NCBI GenBank assembly: GCA_050633205.1
Contig: JBOEGA010000006.1
Location: 1-51,897 of the forward strand
Reading direction: 5' to 3'
From: CBDHHC01 sp050633205
GTDB lineage: Bacteria; Pseudomonadota; Alphaproteobacteria; Rhizobiales; CBDHHC01
Length of the DNA stretch: 51,897 nt
Below the pieces are notes generated by a model. That model had not been told where the DNA came from. It ran no database searches and saw only the letters and a program-made list of their open reading frames with translations. This document shows positions 34,510-43,363 of the stretch, piece by piece (the first letter of the stretch is position 1; each line of letters starts with the position of its first letter). Position numbers and translations under genes: made by a program.

Positions 34510-35058
34510 ATGAAGAATTTTATACAGCTAATTGTTTTTGCTGGTTTTTTATCCGTATCATCAATTTCCCATGCTGGTGACTTCAAACTAAGCAGTACTG
34601 ATATCAGTGAAGGACAAAAGCTTAAATCTGAGCAGGTTTTTAACGGTTTTGGCTGTAAAGGCGGTAACATATCTCCTGCACTAAAATGGACAGGCGCACC
34701 AAAAGGAACAAAAAGCTTCGTAATAACAGCATACGACCCTGATGCTCCAACCGGTTCAGGATGGTGGCACTGGACACTTGCAAACATTCCCGCAAATGTA
34801 ACATCTCTTCCTGCAAATGCCGGAAACGGAAAGAACCTGCCAAAAGGAGCTCTGCAGACAAAATCTGATTACGGCACAACAGGATTTGGTGGCGCCTGCC
34901 CTCCTCCTGGAGAAGTTCACCGTTATATATTCACAGTCTATGCTTTGAAAACAGACAAGCTGGCAATAAAAGCAGACAGCTCTAATGCACTGGTTGGCTT
35001 CATGACAAAAGCAAATGCAATTGCACAAGCGTCAATAACAGCCGTCTACAACAGATAA
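34510..35058 (+). CDS. Exported PEBP/RKIP-family (YbhB-like) protein
   Basis: 182 residues with a signal peptide (cleaved after SISHA). PEBP blocks are present: GGNISPALKWTGAPKGTKSF, YDPDAPTGSGWWHW and GFGGACPPPGEVHRYIFTVYAL, which build the anion-binding pocket. Bacterial members are periplasmic proteins of unclear function. AGAGGA lies eight bases before the ATG. Convergent with the next gene, with 20 bases between stops. Confidence 0.92.
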   Translation: MKNFIQLIVFAGFLSVSSISHAGDFKLSSTDISEGQKLKSEQVFNGFGCKGGNISPALKWTGAPKGTKSFVITAYDPDAPTGSGWWHWTLANIPANVTSLPANAGNGKNLPKGALQTKSDYGTTGFGGACPPPGEVHRYIFTVYALKTDKLAIKADSSNALVGFMTKANAIAQASITAVYNR

Positions 35059-35078
35059 TTGAAAAACACAGTCAGCGC

Positions 35079-35810
35079 TTACGACTTCTTCTTGGTAACA
35101 GCAATAATCCCGACAAAGGGAGCAAATGGAACAGGAACTTTTTCTCCCGCCCTCCACATTTGCGAAATTGACCCATCAAGATAAAGCGCTGACTTACATT
35201 TCAGCTTCGTCTTCATATATTGAGCAATTTCCCAGAAGGTTACAGGCACTTTTGAAATCACAAAAACAATTTTTCCGTCATGCCGCACACCAACAGCATT
35301 GCGTACATATTTGCTTTTTGATGACTTGCGGAACCTGGGATGAATACCACTTTGATCAAACAGTAATGGACCGCTTTGCGTAGCCCATAAAGCTTTTATA
35401 TTCCTGTTAAGCTTGCGGGTACGGACAACCCTTGCCCCATTCTTGTCAATATAGAAAATACCATTCGGCTTTAAAAAGAAATTGCCACCACCACGAGACT
35501 TGTTCACCCGGCGCAGCACTTTACCATTCTGCACAAACCAGCCCAGTGGAGCATAGTCTTTGCCATAAATACCGGCGTTAGTCAGACCAAGAACTGTCTT
35601 GCCTTCCGCCTCAAGTTTTTTCTTAACAGCGGCCAGAGTAATATAGGGCTTACCTTCAGCATTTTTCCAGTGCATGGAAATATCATGCTGCTTCAGATCA
35701 TAAATCCCGACACGGAACTTATCAGCCTTGCCAATTCCTGACAGAAATGGCCACACAGCAATAAGCACACCTATGCGAATAGCATTCGCAACCCGGCCTG
35801 ACACAAACAT
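35079..35810 (-). CDS. Exported phosphodiester glycosidase family (DUF2233/NAGPA-like) protein
   Basis: 243 residues with an N-terminal hydrophobic segment (RIGVLIAVWPFLSGIGKA). GLTNAGIYGKDYAPLGWFVQNGK, GGGNFFLKPNGIFYI, ATQSGPLLFDQSGIHP and SALYLDGSISQMW match the DUF2233 family, which shares its fold with the mammalian uncovering enzyme that removes GlcNAc from phosphodiesters. A role in cell-envelope glycan turnover is possible but unproven. GGGG before the ATG. Confidence 0.88.
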   Translation of the reverse strand: MFVSGRVANAIRIGVLIAVWPFLSGIGKADKFRVGIYDLKQHDISMHWKNAEGKPYITLAAVKKKLEAEGKTVLGLTNAGIYGKDYAPLGWFVQNGKVLRRVNKSRGGGNFFLKPNGIFYIDKNGARVVRTRKLNRNIKALWATQSGPLLFDQSGIHPRFRKSSKSKYVRNAVGVRHDGKIVFVISKVPVTFWEIAQYMKTKLKCKSALYLDGSISQMWRAGEKVPVPFAPFVGIIAVTKKKS

Positions 35811-35838
35811 TATCTACCCCAAAAACTAAATATCAAAA

Positions 35839-36420
35839 TCAGTCGAGAGCAATACGGCTTGCGACAGCCCCATGCTGATCCCGGTATTTGGCATTTTCTC
35901 TTTTATTATAAGGATGTAAAGCAGGAGATGACAGAACCTGAAAACCCAGCGCACAAACTGGCATACCAGGCTTCAGCCCCAACGGAGACCGACCGCAATT
36001 GAAAAACTCCAGTACAATCTGCCCCGACCAGCCCGGATCAACAAAATGCGCAGTGGCATGAACCATCAGACCAAGCCTGGCCAGACTCGAACGGCCATTA
36101 AGGATTCCGCATAAACTGTCAGAGATAGTAACCTTCTCCAGCGTAGCCCCGAGCACCAGTTCCCCCGGATGAAGATAAAAGGCTTCATCATCGCCAATAG
36201 TGACTTCATCAATCATTACATTATCGATGGTCTTGGCCAACTGCTCTCTCGGCTGCCACAAATCTATATGAGACCCCGTATGCATGGAGAAAAGGCGAAA
36301 ATTATTACCCAGCCTGAGGTCAACAGATGCGCCCTGAATCTCGACTTCATTTGGCGCCGGATCAATAGCAATCTCGCCTTTTTCAATTCTGGTGATGATG
36401 TCTCCATCAGAGAGTATCAT
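35839..36420 (-). CDS. dcd: dCTP deaminase
   Basis: 193-residue trimeric enzyme that converts dCTP to dUTP, feeding thymidylate synthesis in the cytoplasm. The start MILSDGDIITRIEKG, the active-site LNGRSSLARLGLMVHAT and the Glu in GQIVLEFFNCG are characteristic. ATG 36420 has GAGGGG upstream and matches the family N terminus; a longer frame to 36450 is not needed. Confidence 0.95.
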   Translation of the reverse strand: MILSDGDIITRIEKGEIAIDPAPNEVEIQGASVDLRLGNNFRLFSMHTGSHIDLWQPREQLAKTIDNVMIDEVTIGDDEAFYLHPGELVLGATLEKVTISDSLCGILNGRSSLARLGLMVHATAHFVDPGWSGQIVLEFFNCGRSPLGLKPGMPVCALGFQVLSSPALHPYNKRENAKYRDQHGAVASRIALD

Positions 36421-36614
36421 AGTCAGCCCCTCCATATTGGCAGCTCTCAATATTCATCCGCTCCATACAAGGCCGGATAATACTGATTTTCAGCGTCTAC
36501 CATACAGCTCTATATCACTGTAAGCCATGCACAGTTTATAATTAATCAAACGTTAAGATGATGGGGCGGAACATAAGAGAAACGAGTCATGTAAGCAATA
36601 AAATAATGATAAAG

Positions 36615-36642
36615 GCCTCATTCCCCGCCAGAGGAATGAAGC
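36615..36642 (-). terminator. Hairpin downstream of the peptidoglycan-binding gene
   Basis: GCCTCATTCC (36615-36624) pairs with GGAATGAAGC (36633-36642). On the minus strand it is a ten-base-pair stem with one G-U pair followed by a weak T-rich tail. Confidence 0.5.
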
Positions 36643-36668
36643 TCAAAAACCTGAACAACGAGAAATTA

Positions 36669-37136
36669 TCAACCACCATTCCGCTTCATATGAGAAAGAA
36701 GAGCTGGTGAAGCCTGACCGGTAATTAGCAGACCATATTCATCCTGATAACGGCTGATTGCTGCAGAAGTCTGGCGCCCCATCATACCATCGACCGGACC
36801 AGGTCTGTATCCCAGGCGGTTTAGTGCACCCTGAATTCTGCGAACAAGTGGTTTGGAAGATGCCGGCTCATCCATAATATAGACATACCGCTCTTCATAA
36901 TATCGGTCTCTGCGGCGATCTTCTTCCATCGCCCCACCGATAATACCAACAGCACCACCAATGGCAGCTCCTCTGCCCATGCCTTTGCCGCCACTGATTA
37001 TGCCGCCCAGAAGCGCACCGCCAATGGCACCCTGCAGCCCTCTTTGAAGCGGATCCGCAAAAGATGGAATAATCATTGATGCTGACAGAAAGCTTGCCAG
37101 AACAGAAACTCTGAAAAACGTAGATATAGCACTCAT
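36669..37136 (-). CDS. Exported glycine-zipper protein with peptidoglycan-binding domain
   Basis: 155 residues. A signal peptide (ending near PSFADP) is followed by a glycine zipper (about 33-70, GAIGGALLGGIISGGKGMGR), which tends to insert in membranes. A PG_binding_1 domain (about 95-150) has RIQGALNRLGYRPGPVDGMMG and TSAAISRYQDEYGL. It probably links the outer membrane or periplasm to the cell wall. GAGAAG lies before the ATG. Confidence 0.88.
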   Translation of the reverse strand: MSAISTFFRVSVLASFLSASMIIPSFADPLQRGLQGAIGGALLGGIISGGKGMGRGAAIGGAVGIIGGAMEEDRRRDRYYEERYVYIMDEPASSKPLVRRIQGALNRLGYRPGPVDGMMGRQTSAAISRYQDEYGLLITGQASPALLSHMKRNGG

Positions 37137-37304
37137 TGAACTTCTCGCTACTGCCCGTAATAGGTTTACATTTCCCCCTATGTAAACATAGATTAGTCAA
37201 CAAATAACAAATCCGGAGCAAGACCAGAGAAAAATCATGGCTATATTTATGTCAGATTTTAATAAACAGTGTTTAGCTCAATCTTTAGACATTTTGGAGA
37301 AAGT

Positions 37305-37520
37305 CTACTTGCTGGCGATAAGAACACCGGTTGAATCTTCTATCACCATTCCCCCGATTATCAGAGCAGCAAAAAAGGCAATAATAAAAGACCACTCAAG
37401 AATTCCTCTATACATCAACTTCCGCAATTGCTCTCGCTCAGCAAAACTATCAGTTTGCTTCAGGGCCTGTGAAATACCATATATGTTACGCGGTTTAAGC
37501 CAATAGAACCCGTCAGACAT
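37305..37520 (-). CDS. Small single-pass membrane protein of unknown function
   Basis: 71 residues with a charged N-terminal half (ALKQTDSFAEREQLRKLMYR) and one membrane helix (about 45-63, SFIIAFFAALIIGGMVI). GGAGGAAAAGG lies directly upstream of the ATG, which is the main support for a real gene. No family is recognised. An opposing plus-strand frame (37237-37506) has no membrane logic or ribosome site and was left out. Confidence 0.55.
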   Translation of the reverse strand: MSDGFYWLKPRNIYGISQALKQTDSFAEREQLRKLMYRGILEWSFIIAFFAALIIGGMVIEDSTGVLIASK

Positions 37521-37744
37521 CCTTTTCCTCCCAAAACGTCTGCCCTGCAGAAATGATACGCATAAAAAAGTAGACGAATAAAAAAAATAGCATTTTTGAG
37601 TAAAAGAAACCTGACCAGAATTAAAATAACTTCGTTGAAAAGCCGCGTTTTTTTCAGCAGGAAACCAAAATTTCCATATGCGTCAGCATACCACAGTCAA
37701 GGGTAAAATTTCGAATCATTCTTTTGTCTGATCAACTTTTGTTG

Positions 37745-38140
37745 TTAGTAAGAAACCGCCTGCTCAACCTTACCCCCTCCGGCTAAGGCTGAAGTAATTT
37801 CGGACCGGATACTTTCAAGCGTAAACGGCTTGGTGATTATCCCCCGAACCTGCTGGCTGAAGACCTTCTCTTCATTATAGTCACCGGCATAACCGGTCAT
37901 AACCAGAACAGGAAGATTGGGTACGATATCCGCAATCTGCTGAACAAGCGTCACCCCGTCAGTTATAGGCATTCGAATATCAGTAAGAAGCAGGTCATAG
38001 GCATCAGCATCAGCAAGAAGTCTCTCCAGAGCTTCCTGCCCGTCATGAACAGCAACAACTTCATGCTTGTCCATCTCCAGCGCCAGTCGAACAAAATCAC
38101 GAATAGCAGCATCATCTTCTGCAAGCAGAATCTTGGCCAT
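37745..38140 (-). CDS. cpdR: Single-domain response regulator, CpdR-like
   Basis: 131 residues, a receiver domain only. ILLAEDDAAIRDFVRLALE, phospho-acceptor Asp54 in LLLTDIRMPITDGV, the Thr/Gly in VLVMTGYAGD and the Lys in IITKPFTLE fit CpdR of Alphaproteobacteria, which controls ClpXP recruitment of cell-cycle proteins. The C-terminal extension (SALAGGGKVEQAVSY) differs from the model protein. GGAG before the ATG. It follows the phosphoribosyltransferase gene by 33 bases, likely the same operon. Confidence 0.8.
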   Translation of the reverse strand: MAKILLAEDDAAIRDFVRLALEMDKHEVVAVHDGQEALERLLADADAYDLLLTDIRMPITDGVTLVQQIADIVPNLPVLVMTGYAGDYNEEKVFSQQVRGIITKPFTLESIRSEITSALAGGGKVEQAVSY

Positions 38141-38173
38141 GAAATTAATCTCCTTCGCATTAAGCGAATGAGA

Positions 38174-38719
38174 TTATTGCATGATTCGGCCAATATACGG
38201 GAGTTCTCTAAGCCTGTGATCCAGGTCCATACCATACCCGACGACAAAGACATCCGGGCATTCAAATACACTGAAATCTGCATCCACAGGAACAACACGC
38301 TGATTTTTCTTGTCAAGCAGCGCGCACGTGGAAACAGATCTGGCCCCGCGATCCAGAATAAGTTTTTTTGCAAAATCCATTGTACGCCCGGATTCCAGAA
38401 TATCATCCACAATTAAAACATTCCGACCAAGCACTGGGCGGTTAAAATCCCGAACTATTGACACCTTACCCGACGACCTCATCTCTCCCCCATAACTGGA
38501 CAGAGTAAGAAAATCGACTTCCGGACTTAGGCCACAATGATGAAAGGCTCGTATCAGATCAGCGGCAAAAACAAAGCTCCCGCTCAAAACAGCAATCACA
38601 ACAAAATCATCAAGACCGGCCTCGGATATATCCCTGGCAACCCTTGTAATATGACGGGCAATTTCCTCTTCTGAAAAGAGAACTTCTATTTCAGGCTTTG
38701 AACTGTTTTTTGATGCCAT
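38174..38719 (-). CDS. hpt: Hypoxanthine phosphoribosyltransferase
   Basis: 181-residue purine salvage enzyme that makes IMP/GMP from hypoxanthine or guanine and PRPP. VIAVLSGSFVFAADLIRA is the N-terminal loop, SYGGEMRSSGKV the flexible loop and VLIVDDILESGRTM the PRPP-binding motif. FVVGYGMDLDHRLRELPYIG is the typical end. Cytoplasmic. First gene of a likely operon with the CpdR-like receiver. Confidence 0.95.
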   Translation of the reverse strand: MASKNSSKPEIEVLFSEEEIARHITRVARDISEAGLDDFVVIAVLSGSFVFAADLIRAFHHCGLSPEVDFLTLSSYGGEMRSSGKVSIVRDFNRPVLGRNVLIVDDILESGRTMDFAKKLILDRGARSVSTCALLDKKNQRVVPVDADFSVFECPDVFVVGYGMDLDHRLRELPYIGRIMQ

Positions 38720-38752
38720 ATTATTTAATAGCGGATATCATGCGCTCCGCTC

Positions 38753-39772
38753 CTAGCTTCCCTCGTTACCACCATCAGCAAAGCGAAGCTCTACTGAGTG
38801 CACCAGTTCTGACGGACTAAGCAATTTAAACGCAAAAGGCAGGTTTTTACGTGGCATAACCTGCTGAATTTCAATTTTCTTGGGACGATAATAAAGTTCG
38901 GCCCCCGATTTGTCCCTGAAAGCAAAAACAATCGTGGGTACCTGAATAGGTCTGTTGGTAACATTGACTATTTCACCTGCAATACGAAGCACAGGCCTGC
39001 CTGCCTCAGTATCCCATTTATGTTCAACACCTTCAAACTTCAGACCGCGAACATTCACATCAATTCCCAGAGCAGCATATATATGGGCAGAAGTGGGCAG
39101 TCTCTTCACAATTCCCACTCTGAACATATAGGCGGATAAAAAGATAACAAATACTGCCGCAGAAAATGCTGCCCAGCCAATCATAACCTTGCGCGGATCA
39201 TCAGGGACAGCAGATACCATAGTTGGCGGAACCGGTATTGCAGGAGGAACCGCAACCTCTTCCTGTTCCTGTTGCCTTAGAGCCTGTATAAACGGATCAT
39301 TTTCATCATCTTCAGGTTCTGGCTCAGGTTCCTGACTTTTATCTTCCTCTATAGCCCCGAAGTTTTCAGGTTCGAACTCTGGTTCAGGCTCTTCTTCCTG
39401 TTCCATTGCCCCGAATGAAGCTGAATCATCTATGGCTTCAAACTTTTCTTCTTCAATAATCGGGTGGGCATCTTCATCCGCCATCGTTTCACGGAAATCG
39501 ATATCCTGCTCACCTGCATCTGTTATTTCAGGAGCTTTTGCTTCTATTTCCTCATGGGGAGGAGTTTCATCAACTTCTTCAACAGCAATTTCAGCTTCCT
39601 GCTCTTCTTCTGCTTCTGCCTCTTCCTCAACTTCAGGTTCCGGAATTGGCTCTTCAGCAGGCATGGCATGCCACACATGAGAACACCGCGCACACTTAAC
39701 CTTCCTTCCCTCATCGGGCAGGACAGACGGCGTTTCATAACAGGTTTGGCAATTAGGACACTCTAAGATCAT
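38753..39772 (-). CDS. MJ0042 zinc-ribbon, DUF3426-type membrane protein
   Basis: 339 residues. The N-terminal zinc ribbon has CPNCQTCYE and VKCARCSHVWHA. About residues 40-185 are extremely Glu/Pro-rich and probably unstructured. One membrane helix follows near 197-220 (IGWAAFSAAVFVIFLSAYMF), then a DUF3426-like domain (LRIAGEIVNVTNRPIQVPTI, LSPSELVHSVELRF). In Alphaproteobacteria it is regularly divergent from ftsE, as here, but its function is unknown. GGGAA before the ATG. Confidence 0.9.
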   Translation of the reverse strand: MILECPNCQTCYETPSVLPDEGRKVKCARCSHVWHAMPAEEPIPEPEVEEEAEAEEEQEAEIAVEEVDETPPHEEIEAKAPEITDAGEQDIDFRETMADEDAHPIIEEEKFEAIDDSASFGAMEQEEEPEPEFEPENFGAIEEDKSQEPEPEPEDDENDPFIQALRQQEQEEVAVPPAIPVPPTMVSAVPDDPRKVMIGWAAFSAAVFVIFLSAYMFRVGIVKRLPTSAHIYAALGIDVNVRGLKFEGVEHKWDTEAGRPVLRIAGEIVNVTNRPIQVPTIVFAFRDKSGAELYYRPKKIEIQQVMPRKNLPFAFKLLSPSELVHSVELRFADGGNEGS

Positions 39773-39995
39773 TGGTTCCCAGACTCAAATGTAGTTAATA
39801 ATAGGGCCTGATGACGTTTATAAACGAATTAAATCATAAAAATGACCCAAAAGACGTTAATTTCCGCGAATTGTTTAAAAATTACATCTCAAAACCATTG
39901 ATTTGACCTAATATATGATTATCCGATTGATCTTCATTGCCAAGGCCCCCTATAAAGGCATCATAAATATTATAATTTTTCAAGGGAACAGCGCT

Positions 39996-40655
39996 TTGAT
40001 CCGAATGGAAAATATTGGGATACGTTACGGCCGAGGGCCTGAAGTATTAAAACGTGTTAATATCCACGTAAGACCTGGGAGCTTCCACTTCCTGACTGGT
40101 CCGTCGGGTTCGGGAAAAAGTTCGCTCATGCGACTTGTCTTCATGTCAATGCATCCGACTGAAGGTAACCTGCACCTCTTTGGACAAAATGTAACCTGGG
40201 TTAAACCTGCAAGACGTGCCCAGTTGCGACGCCGGATCGGCATCGTATTTCAGGACTTTCGCCTGCTTGACCATTTGACGACATGGGAAAATGTAGCACT
40301 TCCCCTTCGGGTACTGGGAAAACGCATCTCCGACTATAAGGAAGATGTCACCGACCTTCTTCAATGGGTGGGACTGGGAGATCGAATGTATGCTTATCCC
40401 CCTATACTATCGGGTGGAGAGAAGCAGCGTGCGGCAATTGCCAGAGCAGTAATCGGTAAGCCTGAACTCTTGCTCGCCGACGAACCGACTGGTAACGTTG
40501 ACCCGCAAATGGCACAAAGACTACTCAGATTATTTATTGAACTCAACCGCTTGGGAACTTCCGTAATAATTGCAACACACGATCACCAGTTGATGAAACA
40601 GTATAAAGCTCCTCGTCTCGAGCTTCATGATGGCTTCATTAATATCGTGAACTAA
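39996..40655 (+). CDS. ftsE: Cell division ATP-binding protein FtsE
   Basis: 219-residue ABC-type ATPase that with FtsX controls peptidoglycan hydrolases at the septum. Walker A GPSGSGKSSL, Q loop IVFQDFRLL, signature LSGGEKQRAAIARA, Walker B LLLADEPTGNVD and switch His in ATHDH. The TTG at 39996 is chosen because AAGGGA lies eight bases upstream and it yields the family start MIRMENIGIRYGRGPEVL; an ATG far upstream at 39915 has no ribosome site, and ATG 40005 is too distant from one. Confidence 0.94.
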   Translation: MIRMENIGIRYGRGPEVLKRVNIHVRPGSFHFLTGPSGSGKSSLMRLVFMSMHPTEGNLHLFGQNVTWVKPARRAQLRRRIGIVFQDFRLLDHLTTWENVALPLRVLGKRISDYKEDVTDLLQWVGLGDRMYAYPPILSGGEKQRAAIARAVIGKPELLLADEPTGNVDPQMAQRLLRLFIELNRLGTSVIIATHDHQLMKQYKAPRLELHDGFINIVN

Positions 40656-40716
40656 AAAAACAGAGCTTTTAATGACGGCCTTTAAGACCAGGCAAAAAAA
40701 TTGAGATTATTCAGGA

Positions 40717-41697
40717 ATGACAACATTCGCTCCAAAATCCCTACCGACACCTCCAGGAGGTAAATCCCAGGAATTTTACTCTCCTGCAAGGCAGTCAAGG
40801 GCAGCAGCACCGATCGTACCCGCTGGATCAGTAACAGGTAAGTCACTCACTGTAGTGATAACAATCATGTGCCACCTTTCATGTCTGATGGCTGGTTCTG
40901 TGTATTTATTGAACAGGCAGGCTTCAAACTGGTTTAATGAAATAGCCAGTGAAGTCACTGTACAGGTTAAGCCGATTGTCGGCGCTGATAATGACAGACG
41001 CGCTGATAAAGTTGCTCGTTTTTTGAAAACACAGCCCGGGGTCGCAGGGGTAAACCCCTTATCGGAGAAAGATTCAGCCGCACTGGTTGAGCCCTGGTTC
41101 GGAAGTGGTGAAGTTCTGAATACTCTCCCCATTCCACGATTAATCGCTATCGTTATTGATAAAAGTAATCCGCCAAACCTGGATCAGCTCAGACAAACAA
41201 TCAAAAGAAGTTTTGACGGTGTTGTTCTGGACGATCACAGGCATTTCCGGTCTGAAATTCTGGAGGTAACACGCACGCTCGCCCTTGGCGGAATAGTCAT
41301 GCTTCTCCTTATGGCCGCGGCGACCACAGCAATTATTATCTCGGCAACCCGAAGTGCCCTTGCATCAAATAAGGAGATTGTGGAAGTTCTCCACTTTGTT
41401 GGTGCCACCGACAGCTTTATTGCCCGCGAATTTGAGAAGCACTTCCTGGCACTGGGTATACGGGCCGGTCTCATTGGTGCAATCTCTGCCGGCCTGGTTT
41501 TTGCCCTGATACCTTTATCGATTAAATCCCTTGAAGGACAGACATTCACCCTTAGAGAGGCATCCGATATTTTAGGAACAGCTACTCTTGATCTGCCCGG
41601 CTATATAATACTTATAATTGTCGTTATTGTCATAGCAGCAATCTGCATGCTGACGTCCAGATATGGCGTATATCGTATTCTGAATACACAGAACTAA
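40717..41697 (+). CDS. ftsX: Cell division protein FtsX
   Basis: 326-residue inner-membrane partner of FtsE with a cytoplasmic N-terminal stretch, a first helix near 45-65, a periplasmic domain (about 70-175) and three C-terminal helices. VARFLKTQPGVAGVNPLSEKD, LVEPWFG and VVLDDHRHFR are typical of alphaproteobacterial FtsX, as is EVLHFVGATDSFIAREFEKHF. It follows ftsE by 61 bases. Confidence 0.92.
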   Translation: MTTFAPKSLPTPPGGKSQEFYSPARQSRAAAPIVPAGSVTGKSLTVVITIMCHLSCLMAGSVYLLNRQASNWFNEIASEVTVQVKPIVGADNDRRADKVARFLKTQPGVAGVNPLSEKDSAALVEPWFGSGEVLNTLPIPRLIAIVIDKSNPPNLDQLRQTIKRSFDGVVLDDHRHFRSEILEVTRTLALGGIVMLLLMAAATTAIIISATRSALASNKEIVEVLHFVGATDSFIAREFEKHFLALGIRAGLIGAISAGLVFALIPLSIKSLEGQTFTLREASDILGTATLDLPGYIILIIVVIVIAAICMLTSRYGVYRILNTQN

Positions 41698-41734
41698 CAG
41701 GATGACTGTATTTACCTGAAAAGTTCATGTAGAA

Positions 41735-41761
41735 AATCTGCGGGTTTAAATCTCGCAGATT
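41735..41761 (+). other. Hairpin after ftsX
   Basis: AATCTGCG (41735-41742) pairs with CGCAGATT (41754-41761). There is no T run, so it may only reduce read-through into the next gene. Confidence 0.4.
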
Positions 41762-41814
41762 ATAATAATAAATCGGTAGCATAATCAGACACCGAAAAAA
41801 CAAGAACAGAGGCA

Positions 41815-42432
41815 ATGCCACTTTTGTTGAAAAACAAAACGATAACCATAATAGTAGGGCTGATATGCGCATCCCTGATAACGTTACTGTTAGGCTTTCT
41901 GATATTTATCAGTTCAGTAAACAGTAAACCTCGGCTGCGGGGAAACGCCGACGCAATTGTTGTACTGACAGGGGGCCCTTCCCGCATTGAAGAAGCCGTC
42001 CGGTTGCTGGCTGAAAAGAGAGGAAAGCGGCTTCTCATCAGTGGAGTACATCCCTCAACGTCTCGTCGTGCCCTGACAAAGCTTCTCCCTGAACACAAAC
42101 GCCTGTTTAAATGCTGCATTGATATAGGTTATCTGGCAACCGATACGATTGGTAACGCTTCAGAAACCCGTGATTGGGTTAATCACAGAGGCTTTGACTC
42201 TATAATTGTTGTCACTGCCAGCTATCATATGCCAAGGAGTATGCTGGAACTCCGAAGAGTCCTGCCAAATGTTAGACTGATTCCTTACCCTGTATCCGTA
42301 CAGAATGTTCGTATAGAAAGCTGGTGGGCATATCGTGGAACACTATGGCTCCTGACCAAGGAATATTTTAAAACACTCTCTGCCCTGAGCAGGCTTGGCG
42401 CCAGCCGTGTAACCTACTATGTTGCCGAGTAA
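41815..42432 (+). CDS. YdcF/DUF218-family membrane-anchored protein
   Basis: 205 residues with an N-terminal membrane segment (ITIIVGLICASLITLLLGFL). The DUF218 core has DAIVVLTGGPSRIEEAVRLL, LLISGVHPSTS, DTIGNASETRDWV and IIVVTASYHMPRSMLELRR. The family binds adenosyl cofactors and is linked to envelope metabolism (compare SanA, ElyC), but the reaction is unproven. Gene order ftsE-ftsX-ydcF-plsC is common in Alphaproteobacteria. Confidence 0.88.
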   Translation: MPLLLKNKTITIIVGLICASLITLLLGFLIFISSVNSKPRLRGNADAIVVLTGGPSRIEEAVRLLAEKRGKRLLISGVHPSTSRRALTKLLPEHKRLFKCCIDIGYLATDTIGNASETRDWVNHRGFDSIIVVTASYHMPRSMLELRRVLPNVRLIPYPVSVQNVRIESWWAYRGTLWLLTKEYFKTLSALSRLGASRVTYYVAE

Positions 42433-42465
42433 ATCAGAAAATAGATAAAACGGCCCTGAAGCGAT

Positions 42466-43203
42466 ATGATCCGATCAGTAATATTCAATCTTCTCTTTTA
42501 CGTGATAACAGCTCTTTATGTTGTCATAGGCTGCCCTTTGTTATTTGGCCCGAGAAGCTGGGCAATGGCAGGGTTGCGTGCTCATGCCCGATCATGTTCG
42601 TGGTTGTTAAAAACTGTTGTGGGTACGAAATTCGAAATACGCGGTAAGGAGCATCTCCCTGCCGGGGCCTGTATCGCAGCCAGTAAGCATCAGTCAACTT
42701 GGGAAACCTACGCATTTATTCCTATGTTCAGGGACCCCGCAACAATCCAGAAAGCTGAGCTGTTCCTGATCCCGTTTCATGGCTGGTTTTCAAAAAAATT
42801 CGGCATGATCGGCGTTAAACGATCTACAGGACCTTCTGCTTTAAGACATATGCTGAAACAGGCAAAAGACCGGATAAACCAGGGACGGGAGATCATCATT
42901 TTTCCTGAAGGCTCCAGAATGCCTGTAGGCAATAAACCTGACTACAAACCCGGTGTTGTAAAACTGTATGAAGATCTGGATGTCCCCTGTGTCCCGGTTG
43001 CTTTAAACTCTGGCGTCTACTGGAAAAGAAAATCTCAGATGCGCTACCCTGGAACTATCATTGTAGAGTTCCTGCCTCCAATTCCGCCCGGAATGCCCCG
43101 CAAGGAATTTAAGGCAAAATTACAGGAGCAGATTGAGACCGCCACAGCCCGCCTTGTTGAAGAAGCCTACACATCGAATCCGGCTTTACCAAAACACAAC
43201 TGA
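42466..43203 (+). CDS. plsC: 1-acyl-sn-glycerol-3-phosphate acyltransferase (PlsC-like)
   Basis: 245-residue membrane acyltransferase of phospholipid synthesis. One N-terminal membrane segment (NLLFYVITALYVVIGCPLLF). The catalytic motif reads KHQSTWET, an H(X4)E variant of the usual H(X4)D. Further blocks are GVKRSTGPSALRHML, IIIFPEGSRMP (glycerol-phosphate site) and VPCVPVALNSG. It makes phosphatidic acid from lysophosphatidic acid. Short gap of 33 bases after the YdcF gene suggests one operon. Confidence 0.9.
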   Translation: MIRSVIFNLLFYVITALYVVIGCPLLFGPRSWAMAGLRAHARSCSWLLKTVVGTKFEIRGKEHLPAGACIAASKHQSTWETYAFIPMFRDPATIQKAELFLIPFHGWFSKKFGMIGVKRSTGPSALRHMLKQAKDRINQGREIIIFPEGSRMPVGNKPDYKPGVVKLYEDLDVPCVPVALNSGVYWKRKSQMRYPGTIIVEFLPPIPPGMPRKEFKAKLQEQIETATARLVEEAYTSNPALPKHN

Positions 43204-43363
43204 TCCGCATCAAAGCTCGACAGACTCTAGATATAGATAGAAAATTAACTGATTTAACACTAAATACAGTATTCCATTACGCTTGCCTATTGCACTTATA
43301 TATAGTACAAATCGTGAACAAAATTTTCTTGATCCGGTGTTTTTAGTAATCAGGAAGGCATAA

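Noticed and set aside
37237..37506. Plus-strand frame of 89 residues opposite the small membrane protein
   Set aside because: No ribosome site; the opposing frame has a strong one and a membrane helix.
43204..43363. Cobalamin riboswitch before nrdJ
   Set aside because: The 160-base leader shows no B12-box-like conserved element by eye and is AT-rich.
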